Positions 1-5,318 are shown, counted from the first letter of the stretch. The stretch: 7,765 nt of DNA from Bacillota bacterium (GCA_023457355.1 JAEWLW010000086.1:1-7765), one strand, 5' to 3'. Numbers and translations are program-made. Notes: generated by a model not told the origin, from the letters alone.

Positions 1-18
1 ACTCTCGAAAAGTCCCAA
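1..18 (-). CDS. Probable portal protein, first codons only (cut by the window edge)
   Basis: Only six codons are visible, reading M-G-L-F-E-S from a TTG start at 18-16. The start is preceded on the minus strand by GAGGGGTGA, a good ribosome binding site that overlaps the end of the large terminase gene. HK97-type portal proteins very often begin with MGLF-like residues, and portal is the usual gene directly after the large terminase. The identity therefore rests on position and six residues. Portal would form the dodecameric ring at the capsid vertex through which DNA is packaged. Another head gene is possible. Confidence 0.45.
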
Positions 19-22
19 AGAA

Positions 23-1669
23 TCACCCCTCGTTTTTTAGCTGCTCGCCGATGTCGGCATACCATTTTTGGCGCACCGTCATGGCGTCGGTCACGGCGAC
101 AAAGCCGTCGATGCGCTCCCGCTGCCCGATCTTCACCGGGCGGAATTTTCTTGTCTCGCTGTTGTGTTTTAGCGCCACATTCAAAAAATGCGCCTTTAAC
201 AGCGCATTGTCGCCCATCTCGAACGCGCCGTCTTTAAGAATCCCCTCGAATTCCCGAATGACCGGCGTGAGGTTCTCGCCCTGATGCACGTCGTCCATGT
301 GAAAGCCGTATTGCTTCATTTCCTCCACCAGATACTGCGCCGAATAACGGTCGTAGCCGATTTTTAGCGGCAAAATCTCGTATTCTTCCACCAACATGCG
401 AAACCAGTTTAGGCAATCCCGATAATCGACGTAGTTTTCGCCCGAAAGCTGCAAAAGGCCACGCTGCCGGAACAGCTCATAAGGCACACCGTCCTCGGCC
501 TGCGCCGCCTCCAGCCGGGACGCGGGCATAAAGAATTTTGCAAAGGTGTAGAGCCGTCCCTCCCGCTCGATCACCACACAGCAGGCGGTCAAGTCGGTGG
601 TCTGCGAGAGGTCGATTCCGCCGACGCAGTAAGAGGAACGGAAGTCCTCGAGGCTGTACTGCTTTTTGGTGGCCTTGTCCACCGTCTGATAATCTAGCCA
701 CGCAACAGATGCGTTCTGCTTGATGTTGCAGTATTTGGTGAGGAATTCCGCCCGCTTTGAAAGGCTGTTCTCGGCCACCGCGATTTCTTCCAGCAGAAAA
801 TCCACCGCCACCGATACGCCGAGGTTCGGCCCCGCCTTTTGCAGTTCGTTGATGTCGTTCCACTTGTCCGGGTCGTCGATCATGTACAAAAACGGCAGTA
901 AACGGCGCTCGCGGCTGCTGCCCAGCAGAAAGGCCGTGGCGCGCTTGACCAGCTCGTCATAAATCGAATCGTTGACATAGCCCGCCGTGGAGATTGACAG
1001 AATAAGCGGCTGCCGCCGAGCACCGAGTGCCGACTTCATGACCTCATACTGCCGCAGGCCGCCCTCGCCCGACCAGCTCGCGATCTCGTCGCAAATGACC
1101 AAATGCGGATTGAAGCCGTCCGACTTCTTGGCATTAAAGGCTATGGGTTTGATGCTGGTGTTATAGTCCGCGATGTAGATATCCGACCGGCGTTTCTTGG
1201 CCAGCGCGGACAGCTCCGGCTCCTTTTCCACCATCTGAAAAAAGTTTTCGTACACAATGGCGGCCTGCTCCAGCTTGGGCGCGAGGCAATAGACCTTTGC
1301 GCCATACTCGCCGTCTAGGTACGCCATATAGGCGATAATCGCCGAGGCGAAAAGCGTCTTGCCCTGCTTGCGCATCATGATGATTAACACTTCGCGAAAC
1401 ACCCGCAGCCCCTCGCCGTCTACAATGCCGAAAATGCAGGAGAGTATCGCCTTTTGCCACAGCTCCAGCCGAATCAGGTCGCTGCGCCCCTCGCAATGGT
1501 GACAAAACGCCTCAACAAACCGGATGGCCTTGCCCGCCTTTTTCGAGGAAAAGAAAAACGAGCCGTTTTCCAGCCCGCTCACGATATATTCGTACACCAG
1601 CAAAATCCACTTGCCGACGATGATCTCCCCAGCCTTGATTTTCTGGTAGTACTCCAGTATGTAGTTCAT
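23..1669 (-). CDS. terL: Phage terminase large subunit (packaging ATPase-nuclease)
   Basis: This is the motor of phage DNA packaging: an N-terminal ATPase translocates DNA into the prohead and a C-terminal nuclease cuts the concatemer. The 548 residues are full length for the HK97-like/Terminase_1 type. A Walker A variant, MMRKQGKT, is at residues 98-105 and Walker B, LVICDE, with the catalytic Glu is at 190-195. The TAG coupling motif follows at about 228-230. The RNase H-like nuclease has acidic residues in GGIDLSQTTDL (Asp353), GYDRY (Asp440) and DGFVAVTD (Asp521/Asp528). The ATG at 1669 has AAGGAGG seven bases upstream, and that site overlaps the stop of the small terminase gene, so the two are probably translationally coupled. 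No truncation or missing motif is apparent. Confidence 0.97.
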   Translation of the reverse strand: MNYILEYYQKIKAGEIIVGKWILLVYEYIVSGLENGSFFFSSKKAGKAIRFVEAFCHHCEGRSDLIRLELWQKAILSCIFGIVDGEGLRVFREVLIIMMRKQGKTLFASAIIAYMAYLDGEYGAKVYCLAPKLEQAAIVYENFFQMVEKEPELSALAKKRRSDIYIADYNTSIKPIAFNAKKSDGFNPHLVICDEIASWSGEGGLRQYEVMKSALGARRQPLILSISTAGYVNDSIYDELVKRATAFLLGSSRERRLLPFLYMIDDPDKWNDINELQKAGPNLGVSVAVDFLLEEIAVAENSLSKRAEFLTKYCNIKQNASVAWLDYQTVDKATKKQYSLEDFRSSYCVGGIDLSQTTDLTACCVVIEREGRLYTFAKFFMPASRLEAAQAEDGVPYELFRQRGLLQLSGENYVDYRDCLNWFRMLVEEYEILPLKIGYDRYSAQYLVEEMKQYGFHMDDVHQGENLTPVIREFEGILKDGAFEMGDNALLKAHFLNVALKHNSETRKFRPVKIGQRERIDGFVAVTDAMTVRQKWYADIGEQLKNEG

Positions 1670-1681
1670 CCGCGCCCCTCC

Positions 1682-2032
1682 TTACTCGCCGCGCATCGCG
1701 TCAAGCTTGGACTTTCGCTGCTCCGGCGGCAGCAGTTTTTCAAGCCGCTCCATGACGGTGTTGTAATTCTTGAAAAGGCTGTTGTACGCCTGCAATTCCG
1801 ACGAAGCTTTCTTCCCGAACTGGTTGGCCCCGTTCCGGTAGTCCTCGCTGCAGCCGTTTGAGTTGAGCGACGCCTGCAGGTCGTCCAGCGTGACGCGCAT
1901 AAACGCCGCGTTTTCGATTAGCGGAAAGGCCAGCGCGTACTTGCCCGGCTCCAAAACCTTGTAGATTTTGTTAAGTCTGTTCTTCTCACGCTTGATCCGT
2001 TCTTCTTTAGTTTTTTCCGCCTTATTTGCCAT
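1682..2032 (-). CDS. terS: Phage terminase small subunit, P27 family
   Basis: A 116-residue protein of the P27 small-terminase type, which binds the packaging start site and hands DNA to the large subunit. The recognisable core is LIENAAFMRVTLDDLQ (about residues 38-53), followed by an acidic and Asn/Gly-rich stretch, then a helix with YNSLFKNYNTVMERLEKLLP near the C-terminus. The N-terminus is a very basic, charged helix. The ATG at 2032 is preceded by AAGGGGGG with a 7-nt spacer. It lies 12 nt before the large terminase gene and 81 nt after the HNH gene. Family assignment rests on the shared sequence pattern and position. Confidence 0.9.
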   Translation of the reverse strand: MANKAEKTKEERIKREKNRLNKIYKVLEPGKYALAFPLIENAAFMRVTLDDLQASLNSNGCSEDYRNGANQFGKKASSELQAYNSLFKNYNTVMERLEKLLPPEQRKSKLDAMRGE

Positions 2033-2113
2033 GGGTACACCCCCCTTCGCGACCCTGCGGTAAAAATTGATTCTACCCCTCTCGGTCTTGAGGTATTGAA
2101 AATTGAAAAAATT
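2033..2113 (-). other. Non-coding gap between HNH and small terminase genes; candidate cos/packaging-site region
   Basis: This gap of 81 nt is unusually long for a block where other gaps are about 10 nt. It contains G-rich runs on the minus strand (GAGAGGGG near 2075-2082, and the AAGGGGGG ribosome binding site) separated by an AT-rich stretch. Phages with an HNH protein beside a P27 small terminase generally package by the cos mechanism, and the cohesive-end site commonly lies close to the small terminase gene. Nothing in the sequence proves a nick site, so this is a positional suggestion only. Confidence 0.2.
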
Positions 2114-2407
2114 TTAAGGGGGGAGTACCGTCCCATCCGCCCCCCACCGGTACCGCTGCGGGCGTTCCTGCTGCCGCGCGGCATGCTCTTTGTTGTGGCA
2201 TTCTTGGCAAAGATATTCCAACCGCTCATGGTTGAGCGTGACGCTCGGGTCGTTGATGTTATGCGGTGTGAGGGTGGTCTTGTGGTGGACGATGTCGCCC
2301 GGTTTGCCGCAGCGCTCGCACAGGCCAAACACCGATGCGATGTAACTGTCTCGGCAGGCTTGCCATGCTATTGAATTGTAGAATGCTTTTGCAAATGATT
2401 TAGCCAT
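2114..2407 (-). CDS. HNH endonuclease of the packaging module
   Basis: A 97-residue zinc-supported HNH nuclease. Two zinc-binding pairs are visible, C30-x2-C33 and C67-x2-C70. Between them is the catalytic HNH core: VHHKTTL (His41-His42), an Asn-His at 59-60 near LEYLCQEC, and the final HNKEH at 71-75. Proteins of this size directly upstream of the terminase genes are known in HK97-like phages to work with the large terminase in specific cos cleavage (established for the HK97 gp74 type). The ATG at 2407 has AAGGAAA upstream with a suitable spacer. A strong terminator lies just before it (2429-2457), so the gene probably needs read-through or another promoter. It could instead be a free-standing homing enzyme, but its position favours packaging. 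Confidence 0.9.
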   Translation of the reverse strand: MAKSFAKAFYNSIAWQACRDSYIASVFGLCERCGKPGDIVHHKTTLTPHNINDPSVTLNHERLEYLCQECHNKEHAARQQERPQRYRWGADGTVLPP

Positions 2408-2428
2408 GTTTGTTTCCTTTTGAGTATG

Positions 2429-2457
2429 AAAAAAGCACCTACGTTACCGCAGATGCT
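2429..2457 (-). terminator. Strong intrinsic terminator after the 60-aa gene
   Basis: On the minus strand the arms 2457-2448 (AGCATCTGCG) and 2443-2434 (CGTAGGTGCT) form a 10-bp stem with two G-U wobbles around a GTAA (GNRA-type) loop. A run of six T follows at 2434-2429. It lies 20 nt after the stop of the 60-aa gene and 21 nt before the HNH start. With the promoter at 2695-2722 it delimits a one-gene transcript. Confidence 0.85.
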
Positions 2458-2477
2458 TAAATACCGTTTAAAATTTA

Positions 2478-2660
2478 CTACATTCTTTTTAATAAATCAT
2501 TAGAATTTTTAATACTATCACCTTGGATAATCTCTGGTAATACATCCGATAGTACACAAATCAATTCTTCGGTGGTTAAATCGTTGGTTTTTTTATTTGG
2601 AGTCTTTTCATTAATCCTTTGGTAAATCAATTTTTTAATACTAGAAGATGTCATTTCCAT
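2478..2660 (-). CDS. Small AT-rich protein of unknown function (moron-like gene)
   Basis: A 60-residue protein I do not recognise. It is hydrophilic with no signal peptide, membrane segment or cysteine pair motif. Residues 5-20 look helical and basic (SSIKKLIYQRINEK), and the middle holds an acidic helical stretch (TTEELICVLSDVLPEI, about 29-44). The gene is convincing because ATG at 2660 has a textbook AAGGAG (2669-2674) with an 8-nt spacer, a near-consensus promoter lies just upstream and a strong terminator follows. Base composition is far more AT-rich than the flanking phage genes, suggesting separate acquisition. A promoter-gene-terminator unit placed between the late regulator and the packaging operon fits a moron, for example a lysogenic-conversion, exclusion or anti-defence gene; which of these cannot be told. 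Confidence 0.75.
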   Translation of the reverse strand: MEMTSSSIKKLIYQRINEKTPNKKTNDLTTEELICVLSDVLPEIIQGDSIKNSNDLLKRM

Positions 2661-2694
2661 TTCTGTCGCTCCTTATTGCAAATATTTTACAATA

Positions 2695-2722
2695 ATTATA
2701 TCATGTTAACATAAAATATCAA
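2695..2722 (-). promoter_or_regulatory. Near-consensus sigma-A promoter for the 60-aa gene
   Basis: On the minus strand, TTGATA (2722-2717) is separated by 16 bp from a perfect TATAAT (2700-2695). A TG one base before the -10 box makes it an extended -10 promoter. Transcription should begin near 2688, giving a leader of about 28 nt that includes AAGGAG. It looks like a strong housekeeping-sigma promoter, active in a lysogen unless repressed. Confidence 0.8.
2703..2712. promoter_or_regulatory. 10-bp perfect palindrome in the promoter spacer, possible operator
   Basis: ATGTTAACAT is a perfect dyad lying between the -35 and -10 boxes of the promoter for the 60-aa gene. A dimeric repressor bound there would block RNA polymerase. 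Such a palindrome can arise by chance in AT-rich DNA, and no second copy was noticed in the window. Confidence 0.25.
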
Positions 2723-2779
2723 GCGTGTCTATTTTAAGGCATTTGCTCTTTGAGCGCGCATTGATACATTTTATATTTG

Positions 2780-2811
2780 AGAAAAGCCGGGGAAATATCC
2801 TCGGCTTTTCT
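2780..2811 (-). terminator. Hairpin terminator after the ArpU-like gene (possibly bidirectional)
   Basis: The arms AGAAAAGCCG (2780-2789) and CGGCTTTTCT (2802-2811) are perfect complements. Inside them GGA/TCC can extend the stem to an AATA loop with one weak pair. The A/T-rich base of the stem supplies T-runs on both strands, as in bidirectional terminators. It lies 57 nt downstream of the ArpU-like gene stop and upstream of the next promoter, so it most likely ends the methyltransferase-ASCH-ArpU transcript. No long U-tract follows outside the stem on the minus strand, so its efficiency is uncertain. Confidence 0.65.
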
Positions 2812-2868
2812 GGTTGGCTATTTTTATTACCCTTATAATACTACTTGATTTTTTCCCAGTGGTATCAA

Positions 2869-3255
2869 TCAGGCTAACCCGGCATTTTTGGCAACGTACC
2901 AAATATAACGAGAACGCCACCGCTGCCATGTTGCACTTCCGGCTACAATCGGGTAGGGCATCCCATAAAGGACATTGTTCCACACGCCGCGCCGATATTC
3001 TTCTGGTATTTTTTCTACCGCCCGCTCGATAGCTCTGATTTGATCCTCAACGCGGCTCAGTCGTTCCGCTTTATTATACGTCTGGTCTGCAGGATCAGAA
3101 GAGCGCGGCATACCGTCATTAATTGGTACAGCGCACAGTATATCTTCGCGCTCTGCCCGCAACCGGTCATAATCCTTCGTCATGTAAAGAACCTGCTTAT
3201 AAACGTTATGCGGTAAAAGATACGGGTTTCGCCGCTGACGCTGGTAATCTCTCAA
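2869..3255 (-). CDS. ArpU/YqaQ-like phage transcriptional regulator (late-gene activator type)
   Basis: A small sigma-like or RinA/ArpU-type regulator, a family that commonly sits just before the packaging genes in Bacillota phages and is thought to control late transcription. With the TTG start at 3255 it is 128 residues and begins MRDYQ, as relatives do. It then shows PHNVYKQVLYMTKDYDRLRAE, a linker rich in Pro/Ser/Asp, a coiled helix (VEDQIRAIERAVEKIPEEYRRGVWNN) and a C-terminal helix-turn-helix-like end (TWQRWRSRYIWYVAKN). The TTG start is chosen because GGTGAT (within AAAGGTGATG) lies 6 nt upstream. The longer alternative from GTG at 3318 would overlap the ASCH gene, lacks a ribosome binding site and adds only a low-complexity Arg/Asn run. 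A terminator follows downstream. Confidence 0.82.
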   Translation of the reverse strand: MRDYQRQRRNPYLLPHNVYKQVLYMTKDYDRLRAEREDILCAVPINDGMPRSSDPADQTYNKAERLSRVEDQIRAIERAVEKIPEEYRRGVWNNVLYGMPYPIVAGSATWQRWRSRYIWYVAKNAGLA

Positions 3256-3285
3256 TTTATCATCACCTTTCTGATAGGGTGTTCT

Positions 3286-3306
3286 GCGGTTATTGCGGTT
3301 ATTGCG
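3286..3306. repeat. Two 9-bp tandem copies of GCGGTTATT across the ASCH gene end
   Basis: GCGGTTATT occurs at 3286-3294 and again at 3295-3303, followed by GCG. The repeat covers the ASCH stop codon (3299-3301) and would encode the Asn/Arg run in the longer version of the ArpU-like reading frame. It looks like a slippage duplication and supports the view that this stretch is not part of the conserved regulator. Confidence 0.6.
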
Positions 3307-3583
3307 CTTCTCGCGCACTGTGTATTATCAGCACCCAATAACGCTTTGTCGGGTCGCCGCCCCACTCAGGATTATGCCCGCTCGCGCGGCGTTTCGGCGT
3401 GACTTCACAAATAGCGCTTGGCGATGTACTGCTGTACCCGTTGCGCAGCTTAATGGTTATGCGCTGACCTTCGTAGCGTTTAAAGCGGGCGGCATAATAA
3501 GGCGTATCGTCGCGGTATTCCTCGCCTTTTATGCCTGCGAGTATCATCTGGTACCAGTTGCTTTTTATCGGCAAAGTTAGCAT
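3299..3583 (-). CDS. ASCH-domain protein
   Basis: A 94-residue protein with an N-terminal ASCH (PUA-like beta-barrel) signature: LPIKSNWYQMILAGIKGEEYR (about residues 4-24), which includes the G-x-K-x-x-E-x-R motif (GIKGEEYR). Next come a YEGQRITIKLRNGYS strand pair and a C-terminal YWVLIIHS strand. ASCH proteins bind RNA or modified nucleotides. Some, such as YqfB, hydrolyse acetylated cytidine, but the catalytic assignment cannot be transferred here. ATG at 3583 has GAGGTG 5 nt upstream. It begins 15 nt after the methyltransferase stop, so the two are almost certainly co-transcribed, which hints at a role around nucleic-acid modification. ASCH proteins are frequent and mostly uncharacterised in phages. 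Confidence 0.8.
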   Translation of the reverse strand: MLTLPIKSNWYQMILAGIKGEEYRDDTPYYAARFKRYEGQRITIKLRNGYSSTSPSAICEVTPKRRASGHNPEWGGDPTKRYWVLIIHSAREAQ

Positions 3584-3598
3584 TTCTACACCTCAAAA

Positions 3599-4345
3599 CT
3601 ACAGTTTGCACAGTTGAAGGTCTTGCGCATCTGCTATGCGTTTCTTTGCGACATCAAAATTGTATGAGTCAAGTTCTATCCCAACAAAATTTCGGGATGT
3701 ATTGATGCAGGCCACGCCCGTGCTGCCGCTGCCCATGAAGCAATCGCAAACGGTGCCACCCTCGGGAACAATTTTTACAATGTTCTCCATCAACTCGACC
3801 GGCTTTTCTGTCTGGTGGTTTAGCTTACTGGTAGGCACGTTTGAGTGAGAAAAAAGCCCGTCGAGTATAGGAACACCCCGGTCAAAAGGCATTTTGCCAT
3901 TGCTGCCCCACACAACATATTCGCACCGATTCCTAAATCTGCCCATTTGCGGGCGGCTGTTTTTCTTATCCCATACGACTATGCCGCGCCATGTCCAGCC
4001 CGCCATTTGTATGGCGTCGGCTACTGCGGGCAAATTTCTGAAATCAATAAAGACACAGCATACGCCGCCCTCTTTTGTTTTTGCTCTGGCAATAAACAAC
4101 ACCTCGCGCAAAAAGTTGGTATAACTGCGCATGTCCATGTTGTCGCCACTAAAAGACGGCATTTTTACTGCCCTTGCGCTGCCGCTGCTCGCATATTTGC
4201 TTGCGGTATCATTTTTTCTTTGAGTGGAAAACGTTCCGCCCGAAGAATATGGCGGGTCAATGATAAAGCCGTCAATGCTGTCAGCAGGTAGCTTTGACAT
4301 TTCGGTCAAGCAATCCCCGCAAAAGAGTTTTGCTGTTTGATTCAT
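3599..4345 (-). CDS. Site-specific DNA methyltransferase, beta-class, probably N6-adenine
   Basis: A 248-residue amino-methyltransferase using S-adenosylmethionine. The catalytic motif IV DPPY is at residues 30-33 and the SAM-binding motif I, DCFMGSGSTG, is at 201-210, followed by GIELD (222-226). Motif IV before motif I defines the beta order. HQTEKP at 177-182 is the conserved pre-motif I segment. The stretch between about 40 and 75 and the middle RPQMGRFRNRCEY region are probably involved in target recognition. The specificity cannot be predicted, and DPPY also occurs in N4-cytosine enzymes. The protein appears intact. It probably protects phage DNA from host restriction or alters regulation. 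The ribosome binding site GGAGG is rather far (13 nt) from the ATG at 4345. A divergent nuclease cassette is inserted directly upstream. Confidence 0.93.
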   Translation of the reverse strand: MNQTAKLFCGDCLTEMSKLPADSIDGFIIDPPYSSGGTFSTQRKNDTASKYASSGSARAVKMPSFSGDNMDMRSYTNFLREVLFIARAKTKEGGVCCVFIDFRNLPAVADAIQMAGWTWRGIVVWDKKNSRPQMGRFRNRCEYVVWGSNGKMPFDRGVPILDGLFSHSNVPTSKLNHQTEKPVELMENIVKIVPEGGTVCDCFMGSGSTGVACINTSRNFVGIELDSYNFDVAKKRIADAQDLQLCKL

Positions 4346-4363
4346 TAGTTCTATGTGTCCTCC

Positions 4364-4371
4364 AAATTACA
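4364..4371. repeat. Left edge direct repeat AAATTACA
   Basis: An exact 8-bp match to 5324-5331, lying one base before the GGAGG ribosome binding site of the methyltransferase gene (read on the minus strand). It marks the left edge of the proposed insertion. Its first seven bases also occur at 4518-4524. Confidence 0.5.
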
Positions 4372-4438
4372 ATGTTTATTTGCATATACTGATATGGCTC
4401 TCTTCACTCGTTGTGGTATGTTGGGATCAGAAAAGCTT

Positions 4439-4497
4439 CTCCAACGTCCTGCGACGCTTGCATTTTGCAAGGCGGTCGCTGTTGGGGTTGTTTTTTT
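4439..4497 (+). terminator. Multi-segment hairpin with a T7 tail, probable plus-strand terminator or end of a small RNA
   Basis: Three nested arm pairs are visible: CTCCAAC (4439-4445) with GTTGGGG (4481-4487), GCGAC (4451-4455) with GTCGC (4475-4479), and CTTGCA (4457-4462) with TGCAAG (4466-4471) around a TTT loop. A run of seven T follows at 4491-4497. CCAAC (4441-4445) can instead pair with GTTGG at 4420-4424, where an inner AGAA/TTCT stem also forms, and this would prevent the outer terminator stem. The arrangement resembles an attenuator or the 3' end of a small structured RNA of roughly 80-110 nt. No convincing plus-strand promoter was found upstream, so what is terminated is unknown. 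The region is more GC-rich than the DNA on both sides. Confidence 0.6.
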
Positions 4498-4512
4498 ATT
4501 GCATAATTTCCG

Positions 4513-4524
4513 CTGATAAATTAC
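4513..4524 (+). repeat. Inner copy of the 12-bp direct repeat CTGATAAATTAC
   Basis: An exact match to 5319-5330. The similarity continues so that 18 of 21 bases agree between 4513-4533 and 5319-5339. It lies between the terminator-like hairpin and the promoter of the nuclease gene, so the two copies bracket the promoter and the gene. Confidence 0.7.
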
Positions 4525-4553
4525 TATTATAATTACTTATATAATTCTATTTA

Positions 4554-4581
4554 TTGACATTTATTTACCTTTTGCTATAGT
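4554..4581 (+). promoter_or_regulatory. Strong sigma-A promoter of the GIY-YIG gene
   Basis: A perfect TTGACA (4554-4559), a 16-bp spacer, and TATAGT (4576-4581) with a TG one base upstream (extended -10). Transcription should start near 4588, leaving a leader of about 28 nt before the ATG at 4616. The very AT-rich DNA upstream (4515-4553) may act as an UP element. The gene should therefore be expressed independently of phage regulation, including in a lysogen. Confidence 0.8.
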
Positions 4582-4615
4582 GGATTTAGGTTAAAAAGTA
4601 GAAAGGTAATTTGCT

Positions 4616-5302
4616 ATGAGAATTAAACATATAGGGATAAACGTACAAAGCAATAAATATGGTTTAAAAATTAATAGAGAAAATTACGCCATTATTAATC
4701 GAAAACCTACATTGCCGAAATTTAATAATTCCGAAGAATTCTTCGGGGTATCAAGTGTATATGACGGAGAACTTTATTCCGAAGAATGGTGCAAAAAGCA
4801 TCAAGAATTAGCCCTTGAGAACTATGACTTGAGCATGGCCTTTTTTTCAAAATTAGATAAACATGAGTTTGATAACGCTATTTCCTCCTTCTTAATGGAA
4901 TACCCCTTTTGCGCTGTAACAGATCTCAACGAGTATCAATGCCCCGGGTACTACATGATGGTATTAGATGAATACAAACGAATTTATATTGGAACATCGG
5001 TAAATATCTATAACCGTATTAGGCAACACTGGGTAAACACTAAGGCTTTTGATCGTTTACTTACAAGTATGGTTAACGTAACCACTTCAATAATGTCCAT
5101 AGATAGTTTTCGCGCTTTAGATACGACAAGGATTTATGCATATAAAACAGGAGACATAAATATGCATGAAGGCGAGTTTATGGCGTCAATAGACGAAAAG
5201 TATCTTGCAAATCGCACCTGTGGAAGCATTACTTTGGACAGCCAAGTTTTTTTAGACTATGCAAGTCCTATTTGCCACAAAGTCGATTTGACTAACTCTT
5301 GA
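4616..5302 (+). CDS. GIY-YIG nuclease-domain protein, orphan cassette gene
   Basis: A 228-residue protein with a GIY-YIG nuclease domain in its second half. PGYYMM (GYY at 111-113) is followed ten residues later by YIG (124-126), then NRIRQHW (Arg134/Arg136, His138). A later HEGEFMASIDEKYLANR carries the expected metal-binding Glu (185 or 187) and a conserved-type Asn199. The set of catalytic residues thus looks complete, with Ile of GIY replaced by Tyr. The first 110 residues resemble nothing I know and are rich in Asn, Lys, Glu and aromatics, and may bind DNA or a partner. ATG at 4616 has AGAAAGG with a 9-nt spacer. The gene is clearly AT-rich, on the opposite strand to all neighbours, and has its own promoter. 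It could be a free-standing homing endonuclease, a restriction or defence nuclease, or a moron; the sequence does not decide. Confidence 0.85.
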   Translation: MRIKHIGINVQSNKYGLKINRENYAIINRKPTLPKFNNSEEFFGVSSVYDGELYSEEWCKKHQELALENYDLSMAFFSKLDKHEFDNAISSFLMEYPFCAVTDLNEYQCPGYYMMVLDEYKRIYIGTSVNIYNRIRQHWVNTKAFDRLLTSMVNVTTSIMSIDSFRALDTTRIYAYKTGDINMHEGEFMASIDEKYLANRTCGSITLDSQVFLDYASPICHKVDLTNS

Positions 5303-5318
5303 TCTTGCAGCTTGTAGT

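Noticed and set aside
1454..1861. Plus-strand 135-codon open frame
   Set aside because: It lies opposite both terminase genes and matches no known pattern; it is a shadow of GC-rich coding DNA.
1161..2328. Minus-strand open frames in other frames (1161-1505 and 1918-2328)
   Set aside because: They overlap the terminase and HNH genes in a different frame and have low-complexity Arg/Ser-rich translations.
2814..2839. Plus-strand TATAAT at 2834-2839 as a promoter
   Set aside because: The only -35-like hexamer (TTGGCT at 2814-2819) is too close, at 15 bp, and it would transcribe only antisense to the ArpU-like gene.
3845..4291. Plus-strand 148-codon open frame
   Set aside because: It lies entirely opposite the methyltransferase gene, whose catalytic motifs are intact. 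No ribosome binding site or protein pattern supports it.
4362..4390. Plus-strand TATACT at 4385-4390 as a promoter for a small RNA
   Set aside because: No -35 box at a proper distance was found, so it is too weak to list, although a small RNA upstream of the T7 tract remains possible.
4394..4516. Plus-strand open frame of 40 codons through the hairpin region
   Set aside because: It has no ribosome binding site, runs through the nested stems and the T-run, and ends inside the 12-bp repeat. The hydrophobic end is explained by the T-rich tract.
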